NCBI GenBank assembly: GCA_022702705.1
Contig: JAKZJZ010000086.1
Coordinates: forward strand, 30,137 to 94,136
From: Papilionanthe hookeriana x Papilionanthe teres
Taxonomy: Eukaryota; Streptophyta; Magnoliopsida; Asparagales; Orchidaceae
Direction: 5' to 3'
Length of the DNA: 64,000 nucleotides
Below are positions 12,148 to 23,046 of this stretch, one piece after another. Made by a program: the position numbers and the translations under genes. The notes beneath the pieces were generated by a model, which did not search any database, had not been told where the DNA came from, and saw only the letters and a program-made list of their open reading frames with translations. Each line of letters begins with the position of its first letter. Positions within the stretch are counted from its first letter, which is position 1.

Positions 12148-12475
12148 GAACTTGTCGGCTTATACAATTGGTTCGCAGACCAAACGGATGTCACAAACCT
12201 TTCTAGTTTATTCAATCGAGCCCCATTACCAAGCAGTGTGTCTATTCTTTGGGATAGATACACGGTTTGTGATGCGGTGCTCGTTTATGTAAACTATTTG
12301 GGATGCGAGATCTGTTTGATTTCATATCTTAAAATTTTTTATTTAAAATTATTTTCAAAAATCAAATGCTACTTTTCAAATTATATATATTTAAACTAAA
12401 TTTGCCGCACAATTTCTTTTTGGCGACCCCTTTCTAAAATACAACACACCAACCTAAAATAATACCGACAATTTC

Positions 12476-12493
12476 TGGCGACTCCGCTGGGGA
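12476..12493 (+). other. Primer-binding site for tRNA-Arg
   Basis: TGGCGACTCCGCTGGGGA starts with the TGG complement of the tRNA CCA tail. Its complement closely matches the acceptor end of a plant tRNA-Arg (CCAGC(A/G)GAGTCG plus CCA, recalled from family knowledge). Priming from tRNA-Arg is a known trait of Ogre elements, whereas many other plant LTR elements use initiator tRNA-Met. It lies five bases after the CA end of the LTR, which fixes the element's orientation as + and its LTR boundary. Confidence 0.8.
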
Positions 12494-13013
12494 AAATTCC
12501 TCTCTCCATTTTAATCAGACAATTCTGCTTTCAAAAATCGGTAGTGTATCCATGTTCCTAGTAGATCAAACTACCCTTCTTTCCGTTGGAATACTATGTT
12601 CATTTCTACCTTGAACAAGTATAGCCAACATTCTCTCGGATTTAGGAGCCGCTTGTTTAGACACCCCTAAACGAGAGGTTCCGAGATCCTTTTACCTCAT
12701 TTACGAGGTGGGGTGGACCCCAATAGGTATTAGTTTAGGAGCGCATCTTGCGGGTCGAGAAGTTTCTACAAGACTTTCTCTTCCTTTTCCAGTTCCTAAT
12801 CAATTCCTTTTACCCTTCCTACAACTCTCCTTCTTTTAATAATTCTCCTTCCTAACGAACAAATCTTTTCAAAAAAAAAAATAATTTTCTTTTAATATCA
12901 CAAATACACTAAGATAAACAAAAATGTGTTCGGACTCTTTCTTTTTCGTCATAAGTTTTACGACAAGAAGAAGCACGATTCGGGGACTAACACTTGGAAT
13001 CTTCCCTGCAGAA
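12494..13013 (+). other. Retroelement leader, no credible gene
   Basis: This 520-bp stretch joins the primer-binding site to the first plausible protein start. It is mixed-complexity DNA with T-rich parts (12,780-12,900). An open frame from 12,924 runs in frame into the next feature, but its first ~30 codons look like translated leader. Its Phe-rich start resembles nothing I know, so I favour the ATG at 13,014. Confidence 0.5.
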
Positions 13014-14184
13014 ATGGAAGCCCCAAAGCTGATCTTCTCCTTCGTCGACGGACTCGACACGGCCGTGTTCAAGGACGAGCCGCTCGATAATGGAATCATT
13101 CGATTCGGACAAGGATTCGGGGACACCGACATCAAAATCCCCGATGTCACTCTCTTTTCACTCACAAGCAAAGTACCGAAGCGAGAAGCCGTTGATTGAG
13201 TTTAACCTCAAGTCAACTCATGAATTCCCTCCTCTACAAAAGATTCCAACTGAGAGGAGTACTGTTGTTCGTAGAAGGACTGTTGTTGCTACCCCCACTG
13301 GTTTAGTTGTCTCCGTACCTACCCCGGCTTCTGCTAAACTAAAGGGAAAGGAAATTCAGAACTATGATGAACCTGTTACCGTGGAGGGTACAGATCTTCC
13401 TGTGAAACCTTCTGTTTTTGAAATCGGGTCCAGCTCGAGAATTCCATCGCTGACACGGACTCAGAGAAGGAACAGAAGTAGAAGGATTGCTAGAGAAGCC
13501 AGAGCTGCTGAAGTTGCTTTCCTGGAGGAAATCCCAGAACTGCCCGAGTATACACCGCTGCCTGAATACATACCACTCTTAGGAGGAAGTAGGTTCCATC
13601 CCCTCTCCGCCGCAGAGGATGAGGAAAATGTTCGTAAGATTGCTGCCGCATTGCCTCAGCCTTTATATTACAATGATAGCCATAAGAAAAGGGCTAGAAT
13701 TACGCCATTTGCTCGACTGCAAACCTTAATAGAGAAGTTAGCGAAGAAAGAAAAATGCTCTGTATCAGAAATTTTAAGAAGGATAGGGCGGGTGCCGGCC
13801 AAATCTGGTCTTCGGCCTCGAGTAGAGCCTACTATCGCTGCGGAAAAGCCGAATAAGAGAATGAAAGCTAGTCCGCCTATCGTTGTTTCAGGACTACAAA
13901 TTAGGGAGGATACCACCTTCCAGCATTTGGCTGACAGACCATCCGGTCCCAGACCTTCTGCTGCTAGGAGGATGGTATGGCGTCCCACAACCGGGCAATT
14001 AAGATTAAAACAACAACCTGGGAAGGAAAGTCTCGTCAGGAGACTTGAGTCCGAAGAAAGTGCTACCGCAGTAAAGGGGACTCATGAGAAGGAAACCCGA
14101 CAATTATCACATGACAACTGCAAGGATGTACAGAAAAGACCACTAGAAGATGCTATACAAAAGCTAAGAACTGATATTCGGTGA
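13014..14184 (+). pseudogene. Extra ORF upstream of gag (Ogre ORF1-like), one frameshift
   Basis: Starting at the ATG at 13,014 (MEAPKLIFSF...), one frame stays open to about 13,197. The adjoining frame, open from 13,090 to the TGA at 14,184, carries the rest. The change of frame probably lies near 13,165-13,180, so the original protein had about 390 residues. The second part is soluble and basic. It has a Thr/Pro/Val-rich section, an Arg-rich patch (TQRRNRSRRIARE), an acidic PELPEYTPLPEYIPL stretch, and a helical Lys/Glu-rich segment (LQTLIEKLAKKEKCSV). No catalytic motif, zinc knuckle or membrane segment is visible. Position between primer-binding site and gag matches the ORF1 of unknown function that distinguishes Ogre elements; that identity is inferred from position, not from sequence recognition. 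Confidence 0.6.
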
Positions 14185-14264
14185 TTAGCAAGAGAAAGAG
14201 AAGAAAATTCGGAGATGAAGTTGACTCGTCAGAGTTCATGGATGATGAATATGCAGAAATTAAC

Positions 14265-15297
14265 ATGGTTGAAACACGAGCTTCGTCAGCTTCACAAGGT
14301 GCCCTGCGGCCGCAGAAAGAGAGGAGCGGAAGTAATGAGGAGGCGGCTTCAAGAGAAAGATGATATGATCGCCCAAATGGCAAAAAGGATGGAAGAGATG
14401 GCTGTAGCCGTAGCCACTCTCCAGAGTCAGGTTCAACCCCAAAGAGAAACACCCCCATAAGTCATTCACATTGTAGACGGAGGAAAGGAGATTACGTCCG
14501 TCAACGGGGATGATCAATTAAAGAAGGATGCAACACAAAGCATGATTCCGGAAAAGGATATTAAGAGCATGGTGGAACGAGCGGATGCGAGAAGCCTTGG
14601 CACAATCAAAGAGCGGGACATCCATTCGGACGGGTAGACCTTACCTCGAAGAATTCGACGATGTCCAATATCCGAAAGGCTTTGTACCACCTCCGTTCAA
14701 GACCTTTGATGGAACCGGAAACCCTCGGCGGCATGTTGCACATTTTCGTGCCGGTTGTTGCAATGCGGCGAAAGTGATGCTTTACTCTTCCGACAATTTG
14801 TCGACGACTCGTCGGGGATCGCCTTTGATTGGTATGCGAAATTACCGAACGGTTCGGTGAAGACATTTTCGGAACTAGAGAACCTCTTCATCGAGCGATT
14901 TGCCGGAGCTCGGCACCACATCACTATAGGTGATTTAGTGATAGAGAAGCGAAGCCGAACGAAACTTTGGTGGATTACATACTTCGATGGAGAAATCTAA
15001 GTATGAAGTGTGAGCCACGACTACAAGAACGGCATGTAGTCGGCATTTTACTTAAGAGCATTCATGGCCCGATAGCACTTCTCCTCAAGGGATTTACTAT
15101 TAAGAATTTTGAGAAGTTGTTAAGCAAGGCCGGAAGCTTGCAAGAGGAGGCGAAGCAATTAAGTTTCACCGACAAAATAGACAAATAGAAGCCCGTGAAA
15201 ACTTTTGAAAAGAAGTCCGGGATCGTCGCAGCTGTCGATAAAGGCAAGCAGCCGATACAAATACCGTCAGAACGGCCGCAGCAACCCCGACCCAGCT
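14265..15297 (+). pseudogene. gag: Ty3/gypsy gag remnant with several frameshifts and stops
   Basis: The capsid region is recognisable as the plant Retrotrans_gag family (Pfam PF03732 type). In order: a MVETRASSASQG start at 14,265; a coiled-coil-like heptad stretch (DDMIAQMAKRMEEMAVAV, about 14,361-14,415); FKTFDGTGNPRRHVAHF near 14,695-14,745; FDWYAKL and FIERFAG at about 14,820-14,915; VDYILRWRNLS near 14,970; and LLLKGFTIKNFEKLLSKA near 15,080-15,140. The reading frame changes at least four times (near 14,340, 14,590, 14,760 and 14,950). In-frame stops occur at 14,458-14,460, at 15,186-15,188 and at the TAA next to the junction. It cannot encode a working capsid. The nucleocapsid zinc knuckle and everything downstream are missing. 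Confidence 0.85.
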
Positions 15298-17729
15298 AAT
15301 TCTCCCTCTCACTCTAATTCTCCCTCCTCTCTCCCCCATTTCTTTTGCTCTTTCTTCCCAATTCTCTCACTCTCACCCTTCTTACCACTATGTATTATCT
15401 CTCTTTCTCTCGCCCTTGCTCTCTCTCCCATTCTGATTTATTTCTCTCTTCTCTCTCACTCCCTATCTCTCTCCTCCGATATTAAATCGATCCATGCCCC
15501 TCTCGCTCGCTCTCTTTCTTCCCCTTTCTATTCCATCCTTCCGTCCTTCCCCCACTCTCTATTCTGTGTATTTTAACTCTTTTCGCTGCCTTTTTCTCTC
15601 TTCCTCACACCTCTTTTATATTCTCGCACTTCTCATTAGCTCCCCTTTTCTCTCCTATCCAAAATTCATCCCTCAATCCTCTCCTCTCCTCTTCGCTCTC
15701 TATCTATCTATATCTCTCTTACTCTCAATCTGTTTTCATCTCTCCCTCTTCTCTCTCTTTTTTCAAGCCCTTTCTCACACAAATCTTTCCCTTCTATCCC
15801 TTCTCTCTGACTCTCCCTCTCTCTATCTCTTCCTCTACTTATTTTTTTCTCTCTCTATATGTCTCACTCTCCCTTTCAATTCCTATCTCTATCTCACTCA
15901 TTGCCTCTCCCGCTCTCACTCTCTCTTGTTCTCTTTCCTTCTCTCTCTACCCTTCAACTCTTGGCTCTATCTTCTACCTCTCTAAACTGTCTCTTCTCTC
16001 GCTCTTCTCTCTCTCTTATTCTTTATCTCATTCTCTCTCCCTTCCTCCCCTTCTTATGGCCTCCATCTCTCTCTCACATGTCAGTTTCTTTTGCTATATT
16101 TTTTTCTCTCTTCTATCTCTCTTATTCAATCACTCTCTTGTTCACTCTCCTCTTGGTATTTCTTTTTGTATCTTTCTTAATTTTCCAAACACTCTTTCTC
16201 CCTCTCTACAACCCAACCTTTCTCCCCTCTCTCGCTTTTCACACACTCTCTCTATCTCTCTATCCTCAATGTATTTCTTCTACTATCTCCAATTAACACC
16301 ATATTACTCACTGTCTCCATCTCTCTAAAATTTTTTCTCTGCTCGCTCTTATGGTGCTCTTCTCTTTCTCTCTTACTCTTTTCTTTCTTCCTCTCACTAA
16401 CTCCTCTATACCGCCATCTCACTATCATTCTCCCTCTCCCTCTCACTCTTCTCTTTGTTGCCCACTCCCTCATTTTCTCACTTTCTCCTTTCCTACCTCT
16501 CTCTATTATTTATTCTCTCTCTCTCTCTCTTTCTCTCACTCTCCCTCTCTCTCGTTCTCTCTTCTCACTCTCTACCCCTCTCTCCTCTCCATAATCCATC
16601 CATGCCGCCTCCCTCTATCTATCGATCTCTCTCTCAAACACTCACGGTCAATCTTCTCATATCTCTCCCTCTTATCTCTCTTTGTTTCAAGCTCCTTCTC
16701 CCACTTTTCTCTCTCCATCTACTTTTCTCTCAACTTCATTTGCTCTCTCTATATCTCTCACTCTCTCTTTCCATCCTTATCTCCCTCCATTCCTCACTCT
16801 CTATCTATCTCTTACTTTATTGCTATTTCTCTCTCTTCCCGCAATTTTCTTAACCCTCTCTCTTATCTCTCTCGTCATTCTCTTCACTTACTCCTCTCTC
16901 TCTCACTCTCACTCTTTCTTTCTCTCGTTCTCCATCCCTCCCATTCTTGCACTCTTCATATCTCTCTTTATTTTGGAGCTTTTCTTTCACCCTCACACAC
17001 ACACACACACTCATTTCTCTCACTCGTGCTCCCTCTCACTTCATCCTTATGTCTACCCATATCTCACTCACATTCACCATCCCTCTTTCTCTCCCTCTCT
17101 CTCTCACACAATCTCTCCAACCCTCTCTATTGCTCTCCTTCCCTCCTGCCCTTACTCTCTTATGTTTTCTCCCGCTTTTTATCTAGGTTTTGTCCTCTCT
17201 CTCATTCTCTCTTCACTCTCTCTTCTCACTAACTTTCCCTCTCTCCTTCTATCTTGAATACATACATCCCTCCCTCTCTCTTTCTACCTCAACATCTCTC
17301 TATCTATCTCTTTCTCACTCTCTACTTATCTCTTCATCTTTCTCTCTCTTTTTTCAAGCTCTTTCTCATACTGTTCTCTCTCCTTCTACCTCTTGTTCTC
17401 TCCGCTTCTAATTTCCCCTTTTTATATCTCTCAATATCTCTTCCCATCCCTATATTTTTCTCTCCCTCGATCTCTCTCTCAGCCTCTCTTCCTCTCTTAC
17501 CAACTATTTCTCATCCCACAACTCTCTTGCTCCCTTATCTTCTTTCTATCAAATATTTCTCTTCCCTCGTTTCTTCTTCTTCTTCTCTCTCTCTCCATGT
17601 TACTCTCTCATTCTCGCTCTATATGTCCCTCTCTCATGTCGTCCACCACTCTCTTATGGATCTTTTCTCTATTTCCCTCTCACTCGTTCACTCTCCCTCC
17701 CACTCTCATTCTCCCTCCTACTCTCATTA
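15298..17729. repeat. Family A block A1, pyrimidine strand on top
   Basis: This CT-rich block starts abruptly after CCCAGCTAA of the retroelement. It is collinear with 23,050-24,970 (offset ~7.10 kb; ccaattaacacc at 16,290 and 23,392) and with 35,900-38,440 (offset ~20.47 kb; same word at 36,766). Its 15,430-17,345 part is also the reverse complement of 33,525-35,445, where paired words sum to 50,860-50,885. All open frames are pyrimidine-strand artefacts. It contains a short (CA)n run near 16,996. Confidence 0.75.
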
Positions 17730-18725
17730 GGGAGCATGGGAGTGAGATGGAGGTGGAGAAAAGCTAGTGAGAGAGCAACAGAGAAAAAGGTAAAAGAGAA
17801 AGATAAAGAGAAATGGAGAGTGTGAATAATAAAGTGTTAATTGGCTAAAAAAGGAAGAAATAGATGGAGAGATAGAGAGCAAGAGATGGAGAGAGAAAGA
17901 ATAAAAGTGGAAAGAGAATAGAGTAGAGGGCAGAGAGGGGGAGAAAGTATAGAGAAATTAAGAAAAATAAAAAAAAGAATAAATAAGAGGAGAGATATCA
18001 AGAGAGTGATTGCATAAGAGAGAATGAGGTAGGAGCGAAAAAAGTGTCAAAAGAAATAGAGAAGTGAGAGCGAGAGATAGATGGAGGGCACAAGAGAAGG
18101 AGGAAGGGAGAGAGAACGAGGTAAAGAAAGAGTGACAGAGAAAGAGGAGCGAGAGAAGAGAAGAATTAGAAAAGGAGGAGAGAGAGAGCGAAAGAGTTAA
18201 AGGGTGAGATAGATGGAAAAAATGAAGTGGGAGCGAGAGTGAGAGTGGTGGACAGTGAGATAGACATTGGGATTAAAAGATAGAGTAAGAGACAGTGAGA
18301 AATGATAAAGAGAGGACTGAGAGAGAAAGGGTAGAAGGAGAAGGATGACTGTGTGAAAGAGCTTGAAGGGAGTGATAAGATGGAGAGAGGTGAGATAGAA
18401 AGATAATGAGATAAGAGGAAAGGATAGGAGAGAGAGGGATAGATTTAGGAGAGGAGAGAGAGAGAGAGATAGTGAGGTGAGAGAGAAGAGAAAGATTGAG
18501 TGAAAGAGAAGGAACGAAAGAGAGAAATAGAGAGAGAATACACATTAGAGAGAGTAAGGGAAGGAGGGAGGGAGAGCAAAAGAGAGGGGGAGAGAGAGAA
18601 CGAGAGAGAGGAAGGAAGGGAAGGAGAATGAGAGTGAGATGTTGGTAGAGAGTGGGAGAGAGTGGGAGAGAGTGAGAGATAGAAGAACGTGTGTGAGAGA
18701 GAAAAGAGAGATAGGAAAAGAGAAC
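17730..18725. repeat. Family A block A1', purine strand on top
   Basis: This GA-rich block follows the switch at ~17,729. It is collinear with 25,060-26,090 (offset ~7.335 kb; gttaattggc at about 17,836 and 25,171) and with 38,540-39,570. It is also inverted relative to the left part of the preceding CT block: gttaattgg here is the complement of ccaattaac at 16,290. The foldback has an off-centre axis and about 1.3 kb of extra sequence in the CT arm. Confidence 0.75.
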
Positions 18726-21700
18726 CCTCTACCTCCTGCTCTCTTTACTTCTATTTTGCCCTCCCTATATCTCTCAATCTCTGATTACATCCACATATCT
18801 TTTTTCTCTTGCTCTCTCTCTCTCCTGCCCTCTCTTCCTCTATTACCATCTTTCTCATCCCACTACTCTCTTGCTCTCTTTATCATCTATCTATACCATC
18901 TTTCTATTCCCTCGCTTCTTCTTCTTCTCTCTCTCTTGTCTCACTCTTTCTTTCTCTCATTCTCTCTCACTCTCTCCCTCTCTTATGCCCTCCAACTCTC
19001 TCTCATAGTTTTCTTCCATTACTCTCTCTCTCACTCTTTTATCTCTCTAGTTCTCTCAACCTCCCTCTTACTCTCATTCTCCCTCATTCTCCCTCATCTC
19101 TCTCTCTCACTCTCTCTCTCTCTCCCACATTTCATTTTCCCTTTCTTTCTCCTTCCCTCACTCTCACCTTTCCTACCACTCTCTCTTATGTATTATCTCT
19201 CTTTCTCTCACTCTTTCCCTCTCTCTTTATTCGCTCTTCTCACTCACTTCGCATCTCTCTCCTCCTCTCTTGAATCAATCATTCCCACTCTCTTTCTCCT
19301 CTCATCTCCTTTACTTTCCTTTCTCTTATTATTTTCCTCACTCACTCCATCAAGCTCTCACCCTTTCACACACTCTCTATCTGCCTCTTCATCTCTCTCT
19401 TTCTTTCTTTTAAGCTCTTCCTCGTAATTTTCTCTCTCTATGTCTATCACCCTCTCCCTTCCTCTCTCTACTCTTCTTTTGCTCTCTCTATATATCTCTC
19501 TTTCTCTCCTTTTCCATGATTATCTCCCTCTCTCCCTCCCTCTTTTTCCTCAGTCTCTATTGTTCTGTCTTACACTACTGCCCTCTCTCACACTTGCAAC
19601 TCTCTCGTCCACTCTCTCTCTCATTCTCACTCTCCCCTTCTCTCAACCGTTTTTCGTCCTTCACTCTATTCTTTCCCATCTGTTTCTCTTATGTATTTCT
19701 CTCACTTTCTTTCATTGTTGCCCTCTCTAGCGTTCTCTCTTCATTTTCCCTTCTCACTCACTCCCATTCATTCTTCCATTATCTCTTGAAACAATCTCTC
19801 TCTCCCTCATACTATCTCTCCTCTTCTCTCTCATTTTATCTTTCTCAACCTCTCTATTTATATATCTCTCACTCTCTCTATATGTGTCTTCATATATATC
19901 TCTCTCTCTTCGCTCTCTTTCTTTCAAGTGCTTTCTCACACTCCTCTCTATATCTGTACCTCCTCTATCTACCTCTATTTTGCTCTCACTATATATATCT
20001 CTCTCCCTTATCATCCTCTCTTTTCATTTCTCTTCATAAAACTCTCTTGCACTTTCTCTCTTCTCTTTCTCTCTTCCACTATTTCTTTCTCTTGTTCTCT
20101 CTCTCTCACTCACTCTCTCTTGCCCTTCATCTTTCTCTCACATACAGCTCTTATCTCTCTCACTTTCTCCAACTTCCTAACTCTATCTCACTCTTATTCT
20201 TGCTCCCTCTTATATAAACACATTCTCTTTTCCCGTCTCCTGCCCTCACTCTCTTCTTTCATCCCTCTCTCCCTTATGTATTTTTTTCTCTCTCTCCCCT
20301 TTCTTTTTCTCTTCTCTCTCTTTTCACACACTCCTCATCTTTCTCCTCCTCACTTGAATCACTCCCCTCTCTTTCTCTCATCTCCTCTCCACTCCTCTTG
20401 TATTTCATTTTATCTTCCTCGTCCTCTCTCTATCTATCTCTCACTCTCTCACAAATAGTTTCTATCTTACTCTTCTTCTCTATTTCTCCCTTCTCCCTCT
20501 TTCTTTCTCATCTATCTCTTCTCACTCCCTCTACCCCCTCCTCTCCCTCTCTCTACTTCTATTTTACTCTCTCTATATCTCTCACTCTCTCTTTCCATCC
20601 CTCTCTCTACCTCTCTCCTGCTTTCTCACTTGATAACTCTCTCCGGCCTTTCAAATCTCTTCTATCTTTCTCATCTATCTCTTATCTTGCTCTTTCTCTC
20701 TATCTCTCTCACACTTTATCTTTATCTTGTTATTTCTCCCTCCCTCTCTCTCATGCCCTCCATCAATCTCTCTCTCACTCTCTCACTCTCTTTAGCTCTT
20801 CTCAGTTTATCTTCTTTGTCCACACCTCTCTCATTTTCTTCCTTACTCTGCTCTCTCATCCCCCTCTATCTCATCTCTTCTTCTCATATCATCTCTCTCT
20901 CATTCCACTACCATCACACTCTCTCCTCTCTCCTAAATTCTCACATCTATCCGCTTAAATCATTCTATCTTTCTCTCTCTATCTATCTACCTCTCATTTA
21001 TTTGTTTTTCTCTATTATCTCTCTCATTCTTTCATGCTCTTTCTCATAGTATTCGTTTTCCCTCTACCTCTTTTACCCTTTCTTTACTCCTTTATATCTT
21101 ACACTTTCTCTTTCCCTTCCTCACTCTCACCCTCACTCCGTCCCTCACTCTCTCTATCTTTCTCTTATTGTCCTCCTCTCTTGCCATCTCTCTCACCATA
21201 TCTCTTTCTCATCTTTCTCTTCCACCATGCTACTCTCTCTTTCTCATCTGTCTCTTCTCTCTCTCATTCTCTCTCTCTCTCACTTCCGCATTCTCTTATT
21301 CTCTCATTTCTGCAATCTCTCATTCTATCTCCCTCCCCCATTCACGCCGTCTCTCTCTCTTTCTCCCTTACACTATCTACCACTTTGTTGCTCTATCTCT
21401 TTCCCTTTCTAGCTCACTGGTATTCCTAGCTCACTTTAACTCCCTGTCCATCCATCCTTCTCATTTTCCATCCCTCCCACTAACTCTCTCTCTCTATCTC
21501 TTATACAATATTTCTTTATCTCATTCATTCTCCCTCCCTCTCTCTCATGCTCTCCCTCTGTCATTCTCTCTTAGTCTCTCTCAATCCTTCTCAATTTGTC
21601 TTCTTTGCCCACATTTGTTTTCTCTTTGCCCTCTCATTCTCCATCTTTCTATCTCACTCTCTCTCCTCTCTTACCATCTCTCTCACCATACCACTCTTGC

Positions 21701-21745
21701 TCTGTCTCGCTCCTATCATAGTTTCTCAATTTATCTTCCCGTAGT
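18726..21745. repeat. Left arm of a giant inverted repeat (CT-rich)
   Basis: This block reads as the reverse complement of about 30,715-33,515. Paired landmark words keep a near-constant coordinate sum. From 20.4 to 21.7 kb it is about 52,456-52,465 (20,466 with 31,990; 21,384 with 31,075; 21,690 with 30,775). From 18.7 to 19.96 kb it is about 52,233-52,260, so one ~220-bp indel separates the two parts. No gene. Confidence 0.75.
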
Positions 21746-22892
21746 CTCTCTTCCCTCTCTATTTCTGCCTTTCTATTTCTCCCTCTCTCACTCCCACTCT
21801 TGCTCTCTCACACGCTCTATTTCATCTCTCTATGTTGTTTGTTTGCTATCTTTTACCCCCTCTCTTTCTAGCTCTCTTGTTATTTCTTCTATCTCTCTCT
21901 TCCCTCTCTCACTCTCCCTCTATCTCTCACTCTCCCTCCCTCGCGCATACTCTCTCAATTGCTCTCAGCTCTTACTCTTTCTTTTCCCACATATCCATCA
22001 TATCATTTATTATTTCTCTCATACATCTCTCTTTCCTCCTCGATCCCTCCCTCTTTCAATCCCTCCTTCCCTCTTTTCTCCCTCTCTCCCTATGTCACTC
22101 CTCTTGCACTCACTCATTCACTCACTCTCACTCCCATATATTTTCACTATCGCTCTCTCTCATTCCCTCTCTCTTTTCTCACTTTCACTTTTCTCTATTT
22201 CTCTTTCTCTCCCTCTCCCTTTTCTCTGTCTCTCTCTCTCCCATCCTTTCTCTCTTATTCTCTCCCTTAGCTACCCTCCCTCCCACTCTCTCTAGCTCAA
22301 TCTCTTTCCCTCTCTCCTTCTCTCATTCTAACTCATTCTCTTACTATCCCACCCATCTCAATATTGGTCACAATCTTTGCGCTCCTTTCCACTTCTCTTC
22401 CTATCTCTCTCTCTTAAATCTTTCTTTCTCTCTCCCACTTTCTCACTCCCTCTTACTTCAATCTCTCTAGTTCTTTCACTCTATCTTCATGTTTCTCACT
22501 CTCTCCCTTACTCTTGTTTCTATCCCACTCTTTCTCACTCTATTCTTTTCTCACTATGTCTCTCACTTCTATTATATTTGTCTCTCGCTCTGTCGCTCTC
22601 TATTGCTCTCTTCCAATATCTATCACTCTAACACTCTCTCTCCTCCCCTCCATCTCTCTCTTCTCTCTCCCTGCTCTTCTCTGTCAATATTTATTACTTT
22701 GTCTCCTTTCCTCACTCTTTCACTCCCACCATATTTCACTCTCCTTCTCTCTCTCTTTCTTCCTCTCTTCTCCCGTTCACATTCTCTCTCTCTTTACCAT
22801 TCCATCTTACTATGCTTCTTTCATTCTCTCTCTCCTTCTTCTATGTCTCTCTTGCTCTATCTCATTACATTATCTCCCTCCAGCTCACTTTT
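21746..22892. repeat. Family B copy, inverted, embedded in family A territory
   Basis: CT-rich. Words at about 22,160 (ttcacttttctc...), 22,370 (cacaatctttgcgctcc) and 22,690 (atttattactttgtctcc) are complements of family B words at about 40,840, 40,600 and 40,280. The same section occurs at the 3' end of the B unit (44,200-44,590). This is the only family B segment I see between 15 and 40 kb. Confidence 0.6.
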
Positions 22893-23046
22893 TGGAGGCA
22901 AGAAGAGGACATAAAGCAAGAGAGAGGGATGGAGAAAAGAAGAGTGAAAGAGGGAGACATAGAGAGGAAATGTGAAAGATGGATGGAGAGAAGAGAGATA
23001 GGAAACATTTCACTCTACCTATTTCTCTCTTTCCCTCTATGAGAGG
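22893..23046. repeat. Very short GA-rich island between two CT blocks
   Basis: A ~150-bp purine-rich insert starts at TTTTGGAGGCAAGAAGAGG. It separates the inverted family B segment from family A block A2. It is far shorter than the other blocks, so it is probably the remnant of an inverted copy or filler at a rearrangement joint. Confidence 0.6.

Larger units (their letters stand above)
8120..12470 (+). repeat. Putative 5' LTR (about 4.35 kb)
   Basis: The right end is well supported: an ...ACCGACA end at 12,470 sits five bases before the primer-binding site, where an LTR should end in CA. The left end is inferred. The array sequence ends near 8108, and the first suitable TG, in TGAGATCTTACG, is at 8120. 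A start as early as 8105 is possible. The first ~230 bp are GC- and CpG-rich, and the rest is strongly AT-rich. It holds a pentanucleotide microsatellite, a degenerate ~150-bp periodicity and several perfect hairpins. There is no second LTR in the window to compare, so the borders cannot be verified here. No open frame in it deserves annotation. Confidence 0.6.
8109..15297 (+). mobile_element. Truncated, decayed Tat/Ogre-like Ty3/gypsy LTR retrotransposon
   Basis: A 7.2 kb island of normal-complexity DNA interrupts the array. In order it contains a putative ~4.35 kb 5' LTR, a primer-binding site matching plant tRNA-Arg, a leader, an extra reading frame of about 390 codons, and a frameshifted gag. 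It then stops: there is no nucleocapsid zinc knuckle, protease, reverse transcriptase, RNase H, integrase, polypurine tract or 3' LTR. Very long LTRs, a tRNA-Arg primer site and an additional ORF upstream of gag are together characteristic of Ogre elements of the plant Tat lineage, so I infer that assignment. Clade placement without reverse transcriptase is not secure. The array flanks differ on the two sides, so the 3' loss probably came with a rearrangement. Confidence 0.75.

Noticed and set aside
12382..12395. TATATATATTTAAA as the LTR promoter TATA box
   Set aside because: It lies only ~80 bp before the LTR end, which would leave an implausibly short R plus U5, and such words are common by chance in AT-rich sequence.
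13668..13988. 106-codon minus-strand open frame inside the extra ORF
   Set aside because: It is antisense to the better-supported + strand frame and has no recognisable features.
8120..15297. Complete autonomous retrotransposon
   Set aside because: No zinc knuckle, protease, reverse transcriptase, integrase, polypurine tract or second LTR is present, and gag has multiple frameshifts and stops.
15205..15576. 123-codon open frame crossing the retroelement/array junction as a possible fusion gene
   Set aside because: It starts in an alternative frame of decayed gag and continues into CT-rich repeat. It is only open because the repeat lacks stops.
21168..22295. 375-codon Ser/Leu-rich open frame that could be read as a membrane protein
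   Set aside because: It is a translation of the CT-rich strand. Other frames in the same place are also open, composition explains the hydrophobicity, and homologous copies carry frame-changing indels.
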